Shown: positions 11,829-22,428 of the stretch, one piece after another
Layout: the number at the start of each line of letters is the position of its first letter
Position numbering within the stretch: the stretch's first letter is position 1
From: Rutidosis leptorrhynchoides
Taxonomy: Eukaryota; Streptophyta; Magnoliopsida; Asterales; Asteraceae
Assembly (NCBI RefSeq): GCF_046630445.1
Contig: NC_092338.1
Location: forward strand, 222,343,501-222,407,500
Length of the DNA: 64,000 nt
Direction of reading: 5' to 3'
The notes under the pieces: generated by a model
The model's database searches: none
What the model was told of the DNA's origin: nothing
The model's input: only the letters and a program-made list of their open reading frames with translations
Position numbers and translations under genes: made by a program

Positions 11829-12770
11829 ATGATAAAATATGATACATGAATTATGATCATGAAGATGATATAACTCTATGATAGTAATGATAATGAAAGA
11901 CGATGATGATGATTATGAATTTAACGAGATGATGGTGATAATAAGTATGGTGATGTTTAAGTTAGGATGATGATGAAGATATTATGATATGCTAATAATG
12001 AATCAAAAGAATTAATGGTACGAATTAGAACAGAAAAACAGTTACGGACGAATGGTTAAGGGAGTTATCAGGTTAGCGGGACGTCGCGGGTTTAAACCCG
12101 GACATGGGCATTTTTTTAGGGCTACTTCTTTGAGGTAGTTACATATTTATTTATTCATTATTATTATTATTATCTTATTATTATCTTTATCGTTAATACT
12201 ATATTTATTATTATTATAATATAATAATAATTATTATTATTAGTAAGTATTAAGTATTATATTCAAAATTAATATTTTCATTATCGCTATTATTAAACTT
12301 AGCATTTTATTAAAAACTACTATTATTATTATATGTATCATTATTTTACAATCATTATTATTATTTTTACTAACCATATTTTTATTATCATTATTTTGAT
12401 GACCACTAATAATATTATTATTATCATGATTATTATTATTATTGTAATTATTTTTTTATTGAAAATTATTACTATTATTGTTATTATTATTATAAGCTAA
12501 TACAATTTTTTATTTATATTAATTTACCAAACATTTAGCTAAATGGCAATTATTACTTTTTATTTCTGTTCTAATTCGTACCATTAATTCTTTTGATTCA
12601 TTATTAGCATATCGTAATATCTTCATCATCATCCTAACTTAAACATCACCATACTTATTATCACCATCATCTCGTCAAATTCATGATCATCATCATCGTC
12701 TTTCATTATCATTACTATCATAGAGTTATATCATCTTCATGATCATAATTCATGTATCATCTTTTATCAT
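11829..12770. repeat. 208-bp + 208-bp inverted repeat with 526-bp loop
   Basis: Arm 1 (11829-12036) and arm 2 (12563-12770) are reverse complements with only a handful of differences, both beginning or ending at ATGATAAAA / TTTTATCAT. The loop includes the tRNA-like module and a long TAT tract. Arm 2 together with a short leading piece is bounded by a 13-bp direct repeat CATTTAGCTAAAT (12532-12544 and 12768-12780), consistent with an inverted copy pasted in. A transcript through it would fold into a long hairpin. Confidence 0.88.
12041..12107 (+). other. tRNA-like module inside solo LTR
   Basis: GGACGAATGGTTAAGGG resembles a tRNA-Ser/Leu-type A box/D arm. Further on CGGGTTTAAACCCGG forms a T-arm-like hairpin where a B box (GGTTCGAAUCC) would be, with C-to-T change, and a run of seven T follows at once. 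Shares ATGGTTAAGGG with the module at 3843-3915 and lies in the sense orientation of the LTR. Decayed; not a functional tRNA call. Confidence 0.45.
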
Positions 12771-13606
12771 TTAGCTAAATGTTTGACGAGATAGACATAA
12801 GCAAAACATTCCTCGAATGAATTATGTGGACGTGATAATTGCCACCATTGAATTATGTGGACGTGATAATTGCCACAATTGATATGAATATTTTCCCCTG
12901 ATTATTATTGCTTGGTAACTTAAGAATTAGAGAACATCACTAATTTTGAGAATTAGTGCACGCCTAATTGACGCGAATCCTAAAGGTAGCTACCGGGTTT
13001 AACACCCCCACCCAGAATGTTCACTAGACGGAAGGGCTAGTGGGCGTGGTGTTTAGTACTTCGAAGTTTATATGATTATTATACAGACGAGATGTTCTGT
13101 TTTGGGGATATTATTATGCGCATTATATGTTAAGGTCGGTTACCAAGCCAAGCTATGAAAGCAATGAAAAGTGAATGTTATGTATCGAGAGAATGATTTT
13201 ATACACAGGTTATGTGTATGTTATTTTTGTGCACAAGATATGTGTACGGTTACTAAGATTTATGAAAGATGATTTTGTACACGAGAAAGGTGTAATGTAT
13301 TTAAAAGATATCACATGTACATTACAGGTGGGTATGGGATTCGGGCCCATTTGTACCATGCAGGATTAAAATCTTGTGGTCTATCAAAATGATGAATTTT
13401 ATTGTTTAATGATAAACTTATGAACTCACCAACATTTTGGTTGACACTTTAAAGCATGTTTATTCTCAGGTATGAAAGAAACCTTCCGCTGTGCATTTGC
13501 TCATATTACATGGAGTCGTTCATGGCATATAGAGGTCAGAACCTCGCAATGGGACCAACTGTTGAAGACTTCGTCCAGATGGATTAGGACGGGGTATGAC
13601 AGTTTG

Positions 13607-14823
13607 TTCATATGTTGTAGTTCACAATCAATGCCTTGACCTTATGTTTGAATGCATGTGTGTTTGAATGATATGTATTATTCATTTGGTATGTAATAAT
13701 TAATTTATTCATTTGGTTGTAATATTCATTCATTTGGTAATGTAATTTATTTTATATTTGGCATGTAAAATAGATTAGGTTGTATTTTCATTTTCTAGAC
13801 AAAATGTATTAGGATATATTTTGTAACAAGATGAAGATGCATGAAGATCACAAGGAAGAACACAAGATGCATGTGGATGCAAGGTTAAGTGGGAGGTTAA
13901 AACCTCTTACTTTGTGTTTTACCCATTGACCGGTGGCATTTTATTTTCGGCTAAACAAAATGTCTACCAAAAAGCTTGATTGTGAACATTTGTTTTGCAT
14001 GCGTGGTTGTTTTAATTTCTTGTATGATTGTGGATTGTGTATGTTACTACAACAAGTTATCACACAAGTTAACAACAAGCAAAACTAAAATTTAATTGGT
14101 TAAATTATTAACAACATGAAATTTATCAAACCACAATTTAATCGGTTAAATTGAAATGGCTATAAGGATATTAAGAACATGATAAGGATCATATATATAA
14201 AATGGTTTATATCATGTAATTGGCTAAAATTACAAGACATGAAAATGGATTTCAAATGAACCATACACTAAATGCATGTTGGTGTATGGCATAAAAGTTT
14301 TCTTAAACTAGAAATAATGAAAACTTAAAATCCCTTTAACAACAATGTAAACAAGTTAAACGCCATCCTTTTGTGTGACACTTAGACATATTAGGGAACT
14401 CATGATGGGATAAAGGTCACCTAACCATCATGAACAAACTAATATGATTAAGGTGAAATTCGCATGCTTGTGGGATAAAGGTCACCTAACCACTTGTATG
14501 TTAAGTTTACACGTTTACACAAGTAGGACGACTTGATTTGGAAATCATGAACTTAGGGTCACCGAAGCATGATGAACAAATAGGCGTTGATGGGATAATA
14601 TGCCATGCAAAAGGATTGCATGATCCCATAACTTAGAAATTGCAAAAGGATTGCAATTGTCATATAATGACTACCTAGCTAAATCAAATGACGGGATACA
14701 GGTCACCTAACTGAAATTTGGTTTACCGTTGGATTCTAAAATTTAATAAATATCAATCGGATTTAAAGGGTATTGATTGTTAAATTAAAAATAATACTTA
14801 AACAACTTTGTTAAATTTTGTAG
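13607..14823 (+). other. copia 5' leader, distal part, with repeated motif
   Basis: Non-coding sequence between the nested solo LTR and gag. Three copies of GGGATAAAGGTCACCTAAC (third copy GGGATACAGGTCACCTAAC) start at 14407, 14472 and 14693, and a CAAAAGGATTGCA motif occurs twice near 14610-14655. Such leader repeats could take part in RNA dimerisation or packaging, but this is inference. No ORF is supported. Confidence 0.6.
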
Positions 14824-15699
14824 ATGGCCGCCAATAACAACAACATTCCTAACGCACCTATCAACTTTAACAACCTATCATTGAGGTCAATCATCGAAAA
14901 GGAAAAACTCAACCATACGAACTTCATGGATTGGTTCTGCAATCTAAGAATAGTTCAGAGGATAGGGCGTATATGTTGGAAGACCCCATTCCCGATCAAC
15001 CGGACGAGGATGATACGGAAGGCATGGCTTATTGGGAGAAATATTGCACCGATTCGTTTCAAGTTTCTTGCCTCATGCTTGGGACTATGATACCCGAACT
15101 CCAAAAGGATTTTGAGCATCATAGTGCATACGACATGATCACACAGTTGAAGGAGATGTTCCTTCAACAAGCTCGTGTCGAGCGCTTTGAAACGGTCCGA
15201 GCGCTACATGCATATCAGATGGACGACTCCCAATCCGTTTCATCTTATGTCCTTAAGATGAAAAGCCTTATTGATCGAGCAAACCGTCTAAATTGCAACG
15301 TGTCTAATGAATTAGCCACGGACCTTATTCTCAACTCATTGTCAAAAAGGTTTGACACATTTGTAATCAATTACAACATGAATGGTTGGGATAAAAGCAT
15401 TGGCGAATTACATGCCATGCTTAAGACGGCAGAAGAAAGCATGGGTAAAAGGGCTTCACCCGTGTTTACGATCAATGAAGGCGGGTCCAAAAACAATAAC
15501 ACTTCTAAGCTAAAGGCGGCTAAGAGGAAAGGACCTGCCTACCAAGGCAAGGGCAAGGGAAAGGGGAAGATGGTTACCCCAACCAACAACAACAAGAAGC
15601 AAAAGGTTGCCGGAAAGGCTAACCCCAAGGAAGATCCGTGCTTTGGTTGCGGTGAAATGGGTCCTGGAAACGTAACTGCCCGGTCTACCTTAACGAGTT
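14824..15699 (+). pseudogene. gag: copia gag (broken)
   Basis: Starts with MAANNNNIPNAPINFNN and the copia gag phrase KLNHTNFMDWFCNLRIV. A frameshift near 14930-14955 moves the rest into another frame, which carries the gag_2-type block (ERFETVRALHAYQMDDSQSV, NELATDLILNSLSKRFDTFV), a basic KGKGKGK stretch and a zinc knuckle beginning CFGCGEMG. A second one-base frameshift within the knuckle leaves its last half (KRNC) out of frame. Gag forms the virus-like particle and binds RNA; this copy is disabled. Confidence 0.88.
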
Positions 15700-18600
15700 G
15701 AAGGAAAAGAGGGATGCAGGGCAAACCTCAGGTAATGTATATATGGTATACATTGAGCTTAGTATTACTTCTTCTAATACATGGGTATTAGACACAGGAT
15801 GTGGAACTCATATTTGCAATTCTTTGCAGGGGTTCAAAAGAAGTGATCAGAATACGGGAACAAGTCTCTTCATGGGAAATGGAGCAAGGGTGCAAGTGAA
15901 AGCTCAAGGAGACTTTGTTTTAAAGCTTCCAAGTGGTTTGGAGCTTGTTTTGAAAAATATTTTGTATGCACCCGATTTATCACGAAACATTATTTCTGTA
16001 TCCCGTTTGAAACAATATGGTTTTAATCTTAATTTCATTAATGATGATATCCATGTTTCTTTAGATAATGTGTTCTATTTTAAGGCTTCGCCTTCGAATG
16101 GTATTTATGAATTGGTTCATGATGACACATCATACAATAGCTCAATGTTCCATGCAAACACCAAGAAACTCAAAAGAGATTTGAGTGATTCCTACTAATG
16201 GCATTGTCGCCTTGGTCACATAAACAAGAACCAAATGCATACACTTCAAAAGAATGGACTTTTGAAATCAAATGAACTAGACTCGTTTGATGTATGTGAG
16301 TCTTGTTTACAAGGCAAAATGACAAAACCACCTTTCAAAGGGACCTATGAAAGGGCTAAGGACTTATTGGGATTAATACATTCGGATGTATGTGGACCCT
16401 TTAAGCCCATAACTAGGAATGGTGAAAGATACTTCGTTACTTTCATTGATGACTTCAGTCGTTTCGGATATGTCTACTTATTAAGACATAAGGACGAAAC
16501 TTTTGAAGCATTCAAAGAGTATCAAAACAAAGTACAAAATCAACTCAATAAGACAATCAAGGTACTTCGTACCGATAGAGGAGGTGAATACCTAAGCGAT
16601 GCTTTCCAAAATCATCTTAGAAGTTGTGGGATTATCTCGTAACTCACTCCTCCTGGAACACCCCAACTGAATGGAGTTTCCAAAAGGAGGAACTGAACCC
16701 TAATGGATATGGTTCGATCTATGATGGCTAGAAGCTCGTTACCTCTATCATTTTGGGGTTATTGTCTATGCTCCGCGGCTCGTATTTTAAATATGGCCCC
16801 AACCAAGAAAGTGGAACGAACTCCTCATGAGATGTGGTTTGGAAAACCTCCATCTCTATCATACTTAAAGGTATGGGGATGTGAAGCTTATCCTAAGCGT
16901 TACGTCCCTAATAAGTTGAATGCTCGATCCACGAAGTGTATCTTCATAGGATATCCCAAGGATAATATGGGATATTATTTCTATGATCCTTCCGAGCAGA
17001 ATGTATTTGTTGCTCGGAAGGCAGAATTCCTTGAAACTAAGTTCTTAATGGAAGGCGAAAGTGAAAGGAAAATAAATGTTGAAGAGATTCAAGATCAAGT
17101 AGATGATGCACAATTGGTTGACACTAGCACTCAACTTGAAAATGTTGAGAATGATCAAATGGATGATCAAAATACACAAGACGTTCGCAGATCTGGTAGG
17201 ATTAGTAATCCTCCTGAGAGATATGGGTTTCTCATGGATGGTTTTTATGTGGTTGATTTGGATGAACCAGTAAACTACCAAGATGCTTTATCAAGGATTG
17301 ATAAGGATAAATGGCAGGAAGCCATGAACGCTGAGATGCAATCCATATATGACAACCAAGTTTGGGAATTTGTTGCACAACCTGCTGGCTCTAGGCTAGT
17401 TGATTGTAAATGGCTTTTCAAAATGAAAACCGACATACATGGAAACTTGGATACATATAAAGCTAGACTTATAGCAAAAGGTTTCACTCAAACTCAAGGG
17501 GTTGACTATGATGAAACTTTTTCGCCTGTGGCAATGCTAAAGTCTATTAGGATATTATTTACCATTGCTGCTCATTATGATTATGAAATATGGCAAATGG
17601 ATGTCAAGAACGCTTTCCTAAATGGATATCTTGTGGAAGATGTCTATATGGTTCAGCCTGAAGGTTTTGTTGATCCGAAATATCCTAAAAAGGTATGCAA
17701 GTTAAAGAAGTCAATCTACGGATTGAAACAAGCATCTAGAATGTGGAATCATCGCTTTAATGAGGAAGCCGAGAAATTTGGCTTCATTAAAAATGGTGAT
17801 GAAGCTTGTGTATATAAGAAATCTATTGGGAGCACTATCATGTTCCTTGTACTATATGTGGATGATATATTGTTATTTGGAAATGATATTCCGGCAATGG
17901 AAGGTGTCAAAACTTGGCTAAGTAAATGCTTCTCCATTAAGGATCTTGGAGAAGCACAATACGTTTTGGGGATTGGGATCTATAGGAATAGATCCAAGAA
18001 ACTGATAGGTTTGAATCAAAGTGCATACATTGAAAAGATCTTGAAAAGGTTCATGATGGAGAACTCTAAGAAAGGTTTGGTACCTATTCAAAAGGGAACA
18101 ATTCTCAGTTCGGCTGGTACCTATTCAAAAGGGAACAATTCTCAGTTCGTCTCAGTGCCCCACCATGAAAGATGAACAGGAGAGAATGAAGAAAGTCCCA
18201 TATGCGTCTGCCATTGGGTCAATCATGTATGCAATGATATGCACTAGACCGGATGTGTCATGCACTCTTAGCCTGACAAGTAGATACCAGAATAACCCAG
18301 GAAACAGTCATTGGATTGCTGTTAAAAGTATATTAAAATACCTTAGGAGGACTAAGGATATGTTTCTGATATATGGGTCTGGTGAAGAGGAACTTGCTGT
18401 AAAAGGTTATGTAGATGCGAGTTTCCGAACTGATCGAGATGATTCTCGATCACAATCCGGTTATGTCTTCACGTTAAATAGAGGTGCGGTCTCTTGGAAG
18501 AGTTCAAAACAAGATGTTGTTGCTTTATCCACTACAGAGTCAGAGTACATCGCCGCATCATTGGCAGCTCAGGAAGCTGCATGGATGAAGAAATTCATCG

Positions 18601-18884
18601 ACGACTTAGGAGTAGTCCCTTCCATTCAGGACCCTCTTGAGATCTTTTGAGACAACGAGGGTGCGATTGCTCAAATCAAGGAACCTCGTGCTCACCAAAA
18701 GACCCGTCACATTGAGCGGAGATTCAACTACATAAGGGATGAAGTTGAAAAGGGAAAGATATGTATTCGCAAAGTTCACACAGATCTTAATATAGCGGAT
18801 CCACTCACGAAACTCTTATATGGTGCAAAACATCAAGGGCATGTTAGTGTATTAGGGCTTCGATATTCTAGTGATTGGTTGTGA
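15698..18884 (+). pseudogene. pol: copia pol: protease, integrase, RT, RNase H (broken)
   Basis: Protease WVLDTGCGTHICNS near 15780; GAG-pre-integrase/zinc part WHCRLGHINKNQMHTL near 16200 after a stop; integrase core HSDVCGPFKP, FITFIDDFSR-type and RTDRGGEYLS; a stop near 16640 and another near 16694; RT from about 17290 with WLFKMKTD, QMDVKNAFLNG, YGLKQASRMW and catalytic LYVDDILLFG; a 37-bp tandem duplication at 18079 shifts the frame; RNase H follows (VKGYVDASFRTDRDD, ALSTTESEYIAAS). A TGA at about 18648 interrupts RNase H, whose last part (DNEGAIAQIKEPRA, ADPLTKLL) runs on to the stop at 18884. Lineage within copia is uncertain (Tork/Angela-like by overall look). Confidence 0.88.
18079..18149 (+). 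repeat. 37-bp tandem duplication in pol
   Basis: The 34-base stretch beginning GGTACCTATTCAAAAGGGAA occurs at 18079-18112 and again at 18116-18149, a period of 37 bp. As 37 is not a multiple of three it shifts the frame between RT and RNase H and explains the early end of the RT frame at 18175. Confidence 0.93.
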
Positions 18885-19653
18885 TCTGTTTTAAGTATTG
18901 TTAAGGAACGAAATTGTTCAAACTCATTGATATAATTATGGTATTAATTTATTTTGAGTTATGTTCCTATTTTTCATATTTTATCCATGAATAAGTAATT
19001 AATCTAAATTCCGTAGTCGATCACAGTTGTGGGAACAAGTGTGAGGCTTAGACTATTATGAACTTGGATTGGTATACATTCACGGGATGAATGTGGGGCA
19101 AGGTTGCGACCAAGGTTCAAAGATATTTGTGGGATACAAATATTGGAAGACCCGCCCACAAGATTTACTAAATGGAGCCTTTGTGGTTGATCACATGTAG
19201 TCTTGAGTAAAGGTGAATATCATTGTATCCTCTGACCTGAGATGCATATTGGGTTCAGATATTTACCAAGTATTGTGCCTTGATTCTTTCCTTCGCTATT
19301 CTAAAATATGGTAGTTCACAAGGAAGAGCTCAGGCATAATGCAAGGTACATATTTAGGACGTATGTAGTCAAGATGGAATTTGTCCCTCTTATTCGTTGA
19401 GAGTCAGATGTCTAAGGCCTGATAAAGTTAAATCTAAAAGAGAGTGATCACTCTGTATCTCTTGGATTTAACATGACATCTAGGACGAAAGGATATAATG
19501 AAAGATTCACCTATTCATATTCGAGATGAGAACTCGAAAAGGATGATGTTATTGAATGGCACAAAGTCATAACATATTGGGGGTGATGGACGGTCGTTAG
19601 GTGGTATCCATCACTTGCATTAATTTCTTATGTTTCTCGTGCAAGTGGGAGAT
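18885..19653 (+). other. copia 3' untranslated region and polypurine tract
   Basis: Non-coding stretch after RNase H. It ends in GCAAGTGGGAGAT (19641-19653), a purine-rich primer directly before the TGAAGG start of the 3' LTR. No ORF or other signal is supported. Confidence 0.7.
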
Positions 19654-19953
19654 TGAAGGTTTTTCGTATGCCCGATAGACATATTAATTTAATGTGGCTA
19701 ATATGTTATGATCCAAGTCGGGTCATACCCAATAACAAGCTTACCGACACCCTAAACGTATTCAAGCTTAACGATTAAATCATTAAGTAAATACGCGACA
19801 CTTGGATTTTAGAAAATCGGTTTTCTAAAATGTTATCACTTGAGATAAATTATTTGGATAATTTATATATAATTGTTTATAAGTTTTAAATGATTATATT
19901 GTGTTATATTTTATAAAAAGTTTATAAAATATGAAAGTAACATAAAAATATAC

Positions 19954-20022
<69 letters not shown>

Positions 20023-20651
20023 AGTTTATATATATGTAAATACATTGTTATATATAATATATAGTGGCAGATTTTGGGTCTCCAAGACTCATATGCATGC
20101 CTTGTTATTGTTACTTTTAAGAACACAAAAGTCCATATAAGCATGCGGAACTCTTGGACCAAAGCAAGACTTATTCTCTCAAGTGTAACTAGTATTTCCA
20201 AGCTTAAAAAAAAACTATTTTCAGCTCCTGCTGCTGTCCACAAAACCGTGGGGTTTTGTACATCAAAGGTGGTTCCAAGTTTTTTTTCCAAACTCACATT
20301 AAGTGTCTAATTAAATCCTAACTAAAGTACTAGGTGTTGGAGGTTGGCTTGGGGTATTATCTCTTGAGGTTTCATAGTTTTGGAGATTACTTTCATCATC
20401 ATCTTCCCAAACTTGATGCTGTCCAAATTCAGCTCTTAACTCATCATATAGGAGGTATAATCTTACTTCCTTGCTATTTTATGTAAGCATACATTCATGG
20501 CTTGATGACTATATGGAATTCATTATAAATGGTTAATCATATAAACTTGTTTTATTGATAATCTTGCTTCCGCTTTCTTAACAATTACAAGTTGGTTTTG
20601 TAACTATGTTAAACTTATTGACATGTTTTATGAACTCATTGAATTCCATCA
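19654..20651 (+). mobile_element. 3' LTR of copia element
   Basis: 998 bp, TGAAGG...CCATCA, followed by the AGGAA target duplication and the continuation of Athila gag. It differs from the 5' LTR by a modest number of substitutions plus an expanded (TA)n at about 19959-20020. Confidence 0.93.
19959..20020. repeat. (TA)n microsatellite expanded in 3' LTR
   Basis: About 62 bp of alternating TA, against about 16 bp at the same place in the 5' LTR (8521-8536). Since both LTRs are copied from one template at insertion, the length change came afterwards. Confidence 0.93.
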
Positions 20652-20656
20652 AGGAA

Positions 20657-22428
20657 GTGGTGGTTGGTATGGTTTAACATAAGGTTTAGCTTTAACTGTG
20701 TTATCTTTATTAACCTTTTCAACTATTTTGTTTCCTTATCTTGCTCAAGTTGTAGTGCCTGTGTAGTAGGAATAGAGTCATCATAAATTACAGGTATTTT
20801 CGGTGGTTTAAGTGTAATATCACTTCTCATGGTAATGGCTTTAGTTGTTTCATTCCGGGAGTTAGCATTTGTATCACTAGGTAGACTTCCCGGTTTTCTT
20901 TCACCTATCAACCTTGCTAGGTTACTTACTTCTTGTTCCAGATTTTGAATAGAAGCTTGTTGTTTTCTAAATGCTTGAGCATTTTGTTCATTAGTTTGTT
21001 TCTGAGATGTGAAAAACTGAGTTTGAGATTCAACTAGCTTCGACATCATGTCTTCTAAATTTGGCTTTTTATCATCGGTTTGTGGTGGTTTATTTTGAAA
21101 TATAGGTCTTTGCTGATTGTAAGTATTATTAGATACTTGTTGATTGCTAGGACCTTGTTGGTTGTTGTATGGAACATTTCGGTTATAATTCTGATTGTAG
21201 TTTGGTCTTGGCGGTTGATAATTATTCTAATAATTATTTCCAGGCCTTTGGTTTATGTATGAAACATTCTCTCTTTGTTCCATTGTTTGTTCAATACTGA
21301 GACAATCTTTTGTCAAATGTGGTCCTCCACACTGCTCACAACTAATTCGTATTGCGTGAATATCTTTAGTCATCTTTTCCATTCATCTTTCGAAAGCATC
21401 TAACTTTGCGGAAATGGAATCAAAATCATGGCTAGAATCGGCTCTAGCTGCTTTAGATGATCTAACGATGTCTTTTTCTTGATGCCACTCATGTGAGTGG
21501 GAAGCAGTGTTATCAATAATTTTGTAAGCTTCAGTTGCGGTTTTCTTCATAATGGAACCACCAGCTGCTATATCGATATCTTTTCGTGTAGTAATATCGC
21601 ATCCTTGGTAGAATATTTGTACTATTTGATAAGTGTCTAAACCATGTTGAGGACATCCTCTCAACAACTTTCCGAATCTTATCCACGCTTCATATAAAGT
21701 TTCATTTGACTTTTGTGTGAACGTAACTATTTCTCCTTGAAGTCTCACGGCTTTAGATGCCGGAAAGAATTGTTTAAGAAAATTTTCAACTAAGACATCC
21801 CATATATCAATCGCCCTTCAGGTAACGATTCTAACCAATCTTTGGCTTCTCCCTTTAAAGTCCAGGGAAATAACATGAGATATATATGTTCATCCTCAAC
21901 TTCTCTGATTTTGAATAGAGTACAGATCATATTAAAGGTATGAAGATGTTCGTTTGGATCTTTCTTCGGCGCACCACTAAATTGGCATTGATTAGTTACC
22001 ATGTGTAGGATTTGTCCTTTAATTTCATAATCTGGCGTATTAATGTCTGGTTGAGTAATTGCGTGACCTTGGCCAGTGAGTTTAGCTCTCATTCGATCTT
22101 CCATACTTAGAGGTTCCGGATTTTCCATGATTGAATTTGTGTAATCTGAATCTCTAGAGGATTCTGACTTAATGGTTTCTTCCTCGACAATCTCTGGATG
22201 AGTGATTTGTGGTTCAGGAGGAATGATTAGTGGTTCAGGATCTTTGAATTGTCCTTGAATATCCTCCAGGTTCTCAATTGTGAGGTTGGGTTCAAAAAAT
22301 GGATTATAGGAAATTTGAATTGGAGTACTTGGTCGACTAGATGACGATTCTAAAGAAAAATCAACGGCGACAATATTGGCTAGATGTCTTGATCGAGTTA
22401 CAGGTGGTGAACAGTTTGCTCGGTGCAT
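20657..22428 (-). pseudogene. gag: Athila gag (broken)
   Basis: Read right to left from about 22428. An acidic/proline-rich N-terminus is followed by the gag core with FKIREVEDEHIYLMLFPWTL and GEAKDWLESLPEG. A one-base frameshift at about 21820 leads into the block ETLYEAWIRFGKLLRGCPQHG. Then comes a short zinc knuckle CEQCGGPHLTKDC, an Asn/Gln-rich region and a coiled-coil-like part (ASIQNLEQEVSNLARLIGER). Stops occur near 21383 and 21227. The last residues PYQPPLP read straight into YPSK at 8214 across the copia insertion. Particle-forming protein in the family; non-functional here. Confidence 0.87.

Larger units (their letters stand above)
9353..13601 (+). mobile_element. solo LTR (4249 bp) inserted in the copia leader
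   Basis: TGTGACGACCC...GGGGTATGACA with a perfect GTTTG duplication at 9348-9352 and 13602-13606. Plus orientation. It belongs to the same LTR family as 2452-6328 and 23904-27606. Contents in order: (TA)n near 9532-9610, a CCACC/AACCACC-rich transcribed-leader-like part around 10200-10620, a GATGAT-rich stretch 11030-11400, seven TGGGCY boxes at 11640-11813, a long inverted repeat 11829-12770, a tRNA-like module 12041-12107, a TAT/ATT tract, and the conserved terminal block 13424-13470. No supported gene. Confidence 0.92.
8215..20651 (+). mobile_element. Ty1/copia element with both LTRs (nested solo LTR inside)
   Basis: Both LTRs (8215-9166 and 19654-20651) start TGAAGG and end CCATCA. The AGGAA duplication is at 8210-8214 and 20652-20656. 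An iMet-type PBS follows the 5' LTR and a purine tract precedes the 3' LTR. Gene order gag, protease, integrase, RT, RNase H is that of copia. Without the 4.25-kb solo LTR in its leader the element is about 8.2 kb. Its coding region carries frameshifts, stops and a 37-bp duplication, so it is non-autonomous. Confidence 0.93.
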
